This document shows positions 60,238 through 64,000 of a stretch of 64,000 bases of DNA, piece by piece. Position 1 is the stretch's first letter; each line of letters opens with the position of its first letter. A program made the translations under genes and the position numbers. The DNA is taken from assembly GCA_964545045.1 (NCBI GenBank), contig CAZJEN010000011.1:1-64000 (forward strand), read 5' to 3'. Under the pieces are notes generated by a model. It saw only the letters and a program-made list of their open reading frames with translations. It had not been told where the DNA came from and did not search any database. The DNA is from SIG307 sp964545045 (lineage in GTDB: Bacteria; Bacillota; Clostridia; Lachnospirales; Lachnospiraceae).

Positions 60238-61167
60238 CTATTTTACCGATGCTTTTCTTCCCTTCGGCATAACAAACAGCTTTTTCTTCGGAGCCTCCGG
60301 CTCCTTCTCCTCGTCTACGTGACGAAGCTCCGCCTCATCCAAATCAATAACCACCGTATCCTTTGCGCTCTGTACCGCTGCTTCCTTCGCCTCGTTCTCT
60401 TCGTTTACCATGCCGTACAATCTGCGCAGGGACTCGGACATCAGCACTCCTTCCTCCTCCTCGTCACTGTACTTCTTTATCTCTTCGTTAATCGCCATCA
60501 TCTTACGATCCAAAAAACCTACCAAATCCGCACATTCCTTCAGCTCTCTGCGAATATTCTCCGGCGCATTCCCCTCAAACTTATAATACATCTTATGCTC
60601 CAGGCTTGCCCAAAAGTCCATGGCAATGGTACGAATCTGAATCTCTACCTTGGTATCGATGGTCATATCCGACAGGAAAATCGGCACCGTTACAATCATA
60701 TGATAGCTGGTATAACCGTTCGGCTTCGGATTTGCGATATAATCCTTAATCTTTAATACCTTCACATCACTCTGCTTCTGAATCAATTCGGAAATCCGGT
60801 AAATATCTGACGTAAAGGAACAAATAATACGAATCCCCGCCACATCATTAATATAGCGAACAATATTCTCCACCGTCACCGCTCTGCCCTGGTGGCGCAG
60901 CTTCTTCGCAATACTCTCCGGGGACTTAATCCGGGCGGAAAGATGCTCAATGGGATTGTACCGGTGAGCCATCTGAAACTCCGCATTCAAAATCTCCAGC
61001 TTCGTATTCACTTCCTTTAAGGCCGCAGAATAAATGAACTGCATCCGCTTCCACTCATCCAGCGATGCCGTCGGCGCCGGAATATACTGATTTACCGAAC
61101 GACGCTCCGAAGCCTGTTGCCCCCTCTGCTCTACTCTATCCTTTTCTTCCTTATATTCGTTATTCAA
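60238..61167 (-). CDS. Small (p)ppGpp synthetase (RelA/SpoT-type GTP pyrophosphokinase)
   Basis: 309 aa. I place the start at TTG 61167 because GGAGGT lies seven nt upstream; a GTG 14 codons earlier has no site. Makes the alarmone (p)ppGpp from ATP and GDP/GTP. RelA-SpoT synthetase domain about 75-215: RIKSPESIAKKLRHQG, DVAGIRIICSFTSDIYRI, KDYIANPKPNGYTSYHMIV and VEIQIRTIAMDFWASLEHKMYYK. No HD hydrolase, TGS or ACT domain, so it is a stand-alone synthetase of the SAS (YjbM/YwaC) kind, but longer, with an acidic C-terminal tail (about 230-309) of unknown role. Own promoter and terminator. Confidence 0.92.
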   Translation of the reverse strand: MNNEYKEEKDRVEQRGQQASERRSVNQYIPAPTASLDEWKRMQFIYSAALKEVNTKLEILNAEFQMAHRYNPIEHLSARIKSPESIAKKLRHQGRAVTVENIVRYINDVAGIRIICSFTSDIYRISELIQKQSDVKVLKIKDYIANPKPNGYTSYHMIVTVPIFLSDMTIDTKVEIQIRTIAMDFWASLEHKMYYKFEGNAPENIRRELKECADLVGFLDRKMMAINEEIKKYSDEEEEGVLMSESLRRLYGMVNEENEAKEAAVQSAKDTVVIDLDEAELRHVDEEKEPEAPKKKLFVMPKGRKASVK

Positions 61168-61252
61168 AAAACTACCTCCACTTACCTTCACATTATATGT
61201 ATCTTTCACTCTGTCGTCTTATCATTAATAAGGCTTACACTTGTTTTCGTTA

Positions 61253-61281
61253 ATAATATCCTATCATAAACTTATGAACAA
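61253..61281 (-). promoter_or_regulatory. Probable promoter of the (p)ppGpp synthetase gene
   Basis: Minus-strand TTGTTC (plus 61276-61281), 17-nt spacer, TATTAT (plus 61253-61258), in an AT-rich stretch. Confidence 0.5.
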
Positions 61282-61405
61282 ACTTTGAAATATTTTATTT
61301 TTAATCGAATCTTAATCTTTCTAAAAAAACTGAAAATTACCTCCGAATACGCCTCTCATACATGCGCTCCCCTTTCATTCTCTCCGCAGGGCTCGGGTGT
61401 GGCGA

Positions 61406-61748
61406 GGTTCTTTTGAGGGTCCTTTGCCGATACAAAACCGACAATACGCGGACTGCCTGTTCCTTATAAGCAAATGGTGTATTACTCAACCGTTTCTCTT
61501 TCTTTAACCGGATTTTTGCATTTCCCGAAGGGGCGCGCCTTTAGCGCAGTCGAAATCACCTCTTAGAAAAGACTGGGCGCGAGGTCGCTCCCGAGCGTCC
61601 TAGTCGTTCTTAGAGGAAGTTTGACGGAGCGTTGCGCTCAGCAAAAAGGAGGTTGAAGAAAGAGACACGGTTTTTAGAAAACTCCCTACTTATAAGAAAC
61701 AGGCAGACCGCTGCTTATACCATCCGACAAAGGGCCTTCAAAAGAACC
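61406..61748. repeat. Giant hairpin element A, copy 2
   Basis: 343-nt imperfect palindrome in the gap between the synthetase and radical SAM genes. Outer arm 61406-61426 (GGTTCTTTTGAGGG...) pairs with 61728-61748; next GGACTGCCTGTTCCTTATAAG pairs with CTTATAAGAAACAGGCAGACC; then AACCGTTTCTCTTTCTT pairs with AAGAAAGAGACACGGTT. The 133-nt core 61514-61646, bounded by TTTTGC and GCAAAA, has the same length and nearly the same ends as copy 1 but a different inner stem (TTAGAAAAGACT region with AGTCGTTCTTAG). It begins 12 nt after the radical SAM stop. Confidence 0.78.
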
Positions 61749-61759
61749 GGGCTCCGCGG

Positions 61760-62740
61760 CTAAAACTCCGGGATAAAGCTCTCGCTGGCCGCCTGCCCCT
61801 CCTGCAAAAACCCGTGTCCAATGCCCAGCTCCAGTGCATAATCCACCACTTCTTCATACTCGTCATCCGTCACCTTTCGGTTTAACTCCGGATAAGCCTC
61901 CACATGCGGAAGCGGTGTATACTGATTCAAAATACTGATCGCAATCGTATCTCCGTAGGTCTCATATAAATACCGAAGAACTCTTTTTGCCTCCTCCACC
62001 TGCCCCGGCAAAAGCAAGTGTCTCACAATCACACCACGCTTCATCAGTGCACCGTCCGGGTATTCGGTGGCATTTCGGATATATCTCTCTTTTTGGAATT
62101 CTGCTCCGTTGCCTCCTGCCTCCGGTGCCACACCACAGTCCACCTCCTGTTGCCAATCATCATCGTCCGTGGAACACACATACTCGATTCCCCCCACCTG
62201 CCGTACCATCTCGGCAATGGCTGCCTTTGCCGTTTCCGGATAATCCGCCGCATGGGAATACTTTCCCGCCAGAGTGCTGTCCAAATACTTCAAATCCGCC
62301 AAATAGATATCCACAAGCCCCTCCATCTGCCGAAGGGTATGTACACATTCATAGGAGGAAGTATTGTACACAACCGGGATATCCAACCGGCTCCGCAACA
62401 GTGCTTCCCGAATCTGCGGAACAAAATGGCTGGGCGTCACCAAATTGATATTGTGACAGCCCTGCTCTTGCAACGACAAAAAAGCGGCAACCAGCTCCTC
62501 CGTGGTCATCCGCTGCCCCGTCCTTCCTGCCGCAATTTTATGATTTTGACAATATACACAACGTAGGTTACAGCCGGAGAAAAACACCGTGCCGGACCCC
62601 TTTTGTCCGGAAATACACGGCTCCTCCCAATAGTGCGGTGCCACTCTCGCCACCGTCACTTCCTCTGTCATTCCGCAATACCCCCGCTGCCCCGTTCCGC
62701 GCTCTGCTTTACAGAAACGCGGACAAAGGTTACATGCCAT
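61760..62740 (-). CDS. PflX-like radical SAM protein (COG1313)
   Basis: 326 aa from ATG 62740, with AGGAG upstream; the frame extends 23 codons further without a site. Radical SAM cluster C-x3-C-x2-C in FFSGCNLRCVYCQNHKIA (about 52-70). A preceding Cys set, MACNLCPRFCKAERGTGQRGYCG (Cys 3, 6, 10, 22 approximately), could hold a second cluster, as in PflA-type activases and PflX. GLVDIYLADLKYLD and ILNQYTPLPH are shared with that group. Substrate unknown; related to glycyl-radical activases. A 30-residue Asp/Asn-rich insert (about 185-215) is unusual. Followed by giant hairpin element A. Confidence 0.87.
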   Translation of the reverse strand: MACNLCPRFCKAERGTGQRGYCGMTEEVTVARVAPHYWEEPCISGQKGSGTVFFSGCNLRCVYCQNHKIAAGRTGQRMTTEELVAAFLSLQEQGCHNINLVTPSHFVPQIREALLRSRLDIPVVYNTSSYECVHTLRQMEGLVDIYLADLKYLDSTLAGKYSHAADYPETAKAAIAEMVRQVGGIEYVCSTDDDDWQQEVDCGVAPEAGGNGAEFQKERYIRNATEYPDGALMKRGVIVRHLLLPGQVEEAKRVLRYLYETYGDTIAISILNQYTPLPHVEAYPELNRKVTDDEYEEVVDYALELGIGHGFLQEGQAASESFIPEF

Positions 62741-62769
62741 AGCTAAACTCCTGCCTTTCTTTTTTGACC

Positions 62770-64000
62770 TTACACACCCCGCTGCCGCGGAATGGTAACG
62801 GTAAAACAACTGCCCTTTGTATACTGGGTCCGCACCGCAATCTTCCCCGCATGACCATCGATAATCAGCCGTGCAATGGAAAGCCCCAGTCCGTGGCCTT
62901 CGATATTCTTACCACGCACCGTATCTGCCCGGAAAAAGCGTCCGAAAATCCCTTCCAGATCCTCCCGCTTCATACCGAGACCCGTATCCTCTATTGTAAT
63001 TTCACAAGCACCGTTTTTGTTTCTGCAGGAAAGGGTAATGGTATCCCCCTCCTCGGTATACTTCACCGCATTATCCAGAAACACGCGAATTGCCTGCTTT
63101 AATGCCTGCTTATCCCCGAACACCCGCACCGATTCACATACCGGGCACTGCATCGTCCGGGTACTGGTCATATACACCATTTCTTTCTCCAGTTCGCCGA
63201 TGACCTCTGCCATATCAAACCGTTCCTTGGCAAAAGGCAGCTTCCGTCTCTCGTGCCGTGACAAAAACAGCAGCTTCTCCACCAAATCCTGCATGGACTT
63301 TGCCTCCGATTCAATGGCTTCGATGGATTCTGCCAAAACCTCCTTATCCTCGGCTCCCCAGCGCTTTAGCATGGAAGAATACCCCTGCAAAACAGTAATC
63401 GGCGTACGAAGCTCGTGGGACGCCTCAGAGACAAACTGCTTCTGAGCATCATAAGCCTGTTCCATCCGGTCCAGCATCCCGTTAATTCCCTCTGCCAACT
63501 CCTTTAATTCCGCTTTACTTCCCTCTTCATTCAAACGTTCCTTGTGAAGGTTCTGCAAATTCAACCGACTGACCTGACGGGACATTTCATCGATAGGACG
63601 GAGCACCGCCCGGACAAGCACATAACACACAAATACTGCCACTTCCGCCACGCCAAGATACCACAGAGAAAAGAAAACCAATTCCCTGCGCATTACGTTC
63701 CATTCCCTTGTACATTCAAAAGCAAACTCAGCTCTACACTCGGAGCCGTAAAGAAGAATCGGCAGCTTTTGTCTCACATAAACCTGCAGTTCACCGTTTC
63801 CCTTAACAAAGTACCATTTCCCGAGTGCAATCTTTCCCGGCTCCTCGCCCACAAGATACACCGTCTCCCGGTTCTCCTTTGACACCACACGCAGAAACGC
63901 ACAAGCATCCTCTAATTGCTCTTCCCCTGCCGTGCCCTTCTCCATCTCATAAATCAAAGTCTCTGCCCGGTTCTCATATTCTGCCGCAATACTGCCGGTA
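62770..64000 (-). CDS. Sensor histidine kinase, partial at window edge
   Basis: The frame is open to the right edge of the window, so the N-terminus is outside; about 409 residues are visible. Order: an outer sensor part (ending about VRRELVFF), a transmembrane helix (FFSLWYLGVAEVAVFVCYVLV), a HAMP domain (RAVLRPIDEMSRQVSRLNLQNL), a HisKA domain with H-box SEASHELRTPITVLQGY, and a catalytic ATPase domain with N-box FLDNAVKYTEEG, G1 DTGLGMKREDLEGIFGRF and G2 GHGLGLSIARLI. Autophosphorylates on the H-box His. Its response regulator, probably upstream, is outside the window. Stop is 30 nt from the radical SAM gene. Confidence 0.93.
   Translation of the reverse strand, partial: TGSIAAEYENRAETLIYEMEKGTAGEEQLEDACAFLRVVSKENRETVYLVGEEPGKIALGKWYFVKGNGELQVYVRQKLPILLYGSECRAEFAFECTREWNVMRRELVFFSLWYLGVAEVAVFVCYVLVRAVLRPIDEMSRQVSRLNLQNLHKERLNEEGSKAELKELAEGINGMLDRMEQAYDAQKQFVSEASHELRTPITVLQGYSSMLKRWGAEDKEVLAESIEAIESEAKSMQDLVEKLLFLSRHERRKLPFAKERFDMAEVIGELEKEMVYMTSTRTMQCPVCESVRVFGDKQALKQAIRVFLDNAVKYTEEGDTITLSCRNKNGACEITIEDTGLGMKREDLEGIFGRFFRADTVRGKNIEGHGLGLSIARLIIDGHAGKIAVRTQYTKGSCFTVTIPRQRGV

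Noticed and set aside
1..64000. CRISPR array, tRNA gene, prophage or integrative element
   Set aside because: I looked for regular direct repeats, tRNA T-arm patterns and integrase or terminase-like proteins and found none. A tRNA could be missed by eye.

Overview
The window looks like a stretch of chromosome from an anaerobic, Gram-positive, spore-forming clostridium, most likely a gut Lachnospiraceae. The grounds are the sporulation gene yyaC, the long Firmicutes-type SRP RNA with an Alu domain, a T-box and an FMN riboswitch driving transporters, an LTA-synthase-type sulfatase, an FeoA/FeoB/Cys-rich iron cluster, AGGAGG-type ribosome sites and TTGACA-17-TATAAT promoters. I saw no prophage, insertion sequence, CRISPR array or tRNA. 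Genes are dense and mostly leftward (minus strand).

Layout. 1-456: no gene; two tandem strong leftward promoters with A-rich upstream DNA, suggesting an rRNA operon just outside the left edge. 0.4-7.2 kb: KDPG aldolase fused to a VOC-like domain behind a cre-like operator, CvpA-like and beta-propeller membrane proteins, a large Cthe_2159-type carbohydrate-binding lipoprotein, and a LysM protein with a degenerate MPN-like domain. 7.5-16.4 kb: yyaC, an intracellular GH2 enzyme, the dnaX-ybaB-recR operon, an intracellular GH43 enzyme, a DUF937 protein and a membrane protein with a Cys/His tail. 16.4-17.1 kb: a large hairpin element and the SRP RNA gene. 17.1-25.1 kb: a lipoprotein, a B12-binding radical SAM protein, TSCPD-murG, mtnN, murA, a shikimate-kinase-like protein and a lone Ig-like domain.

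25.1-36.2 kb holds the most interesting locus: a tight five-gene leftward operon encoding a cNMP-fold protein, a MukF/JetA-like subunit, a MukE/JetB-like subunit, a 1464-residue MukB/JetC-like SMC ATPase and a TPR plus AAA-like protein. It resembles the Wadjet/MksBEF SMC complexes, but I find no JetD-type nuclease; the two outer genes may replace it functionally. 36.2-45.0 kb: tadA, a GNAT acetyltransferase, an LTA-synthase-like sulfatase with a TIG-like tail, a GH10-CBM9 xylanase lipoprotein, a lipid kinase, a lipoprotein, and an FMN riboswitch controlling ribU.

45.3-54.7 kb: rsmA, tatD, a YdcF-like protein, metG, and the metQ-metN-metI methionine importer under a methionine T-box that may also reach metG. 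54.9-64.0 kb: VanY-type carboxypeptidase, CapA-like lipoprotein, the feoA-feoB-Cys-rich iron operon with a perfect palindromic operator, a small (p)ppGpp synthetase, a PflX-like radical SAM protein and a histidine kinase cut by the right edge.

Three intergenic regions hold giant imperfect palindromes of about 320-390 nt (16461-16777, 48798-49184, 61406-61748). Each begins about 10-15 nt after the 3' end of a leftward gene (SRP RNA, metG, radical SAM). Two share a 133-nt core whose ends are nearly identical while the inner and outer helices differ in sequence but still pair, the signature of a conserved structured RNA or structured repeat.
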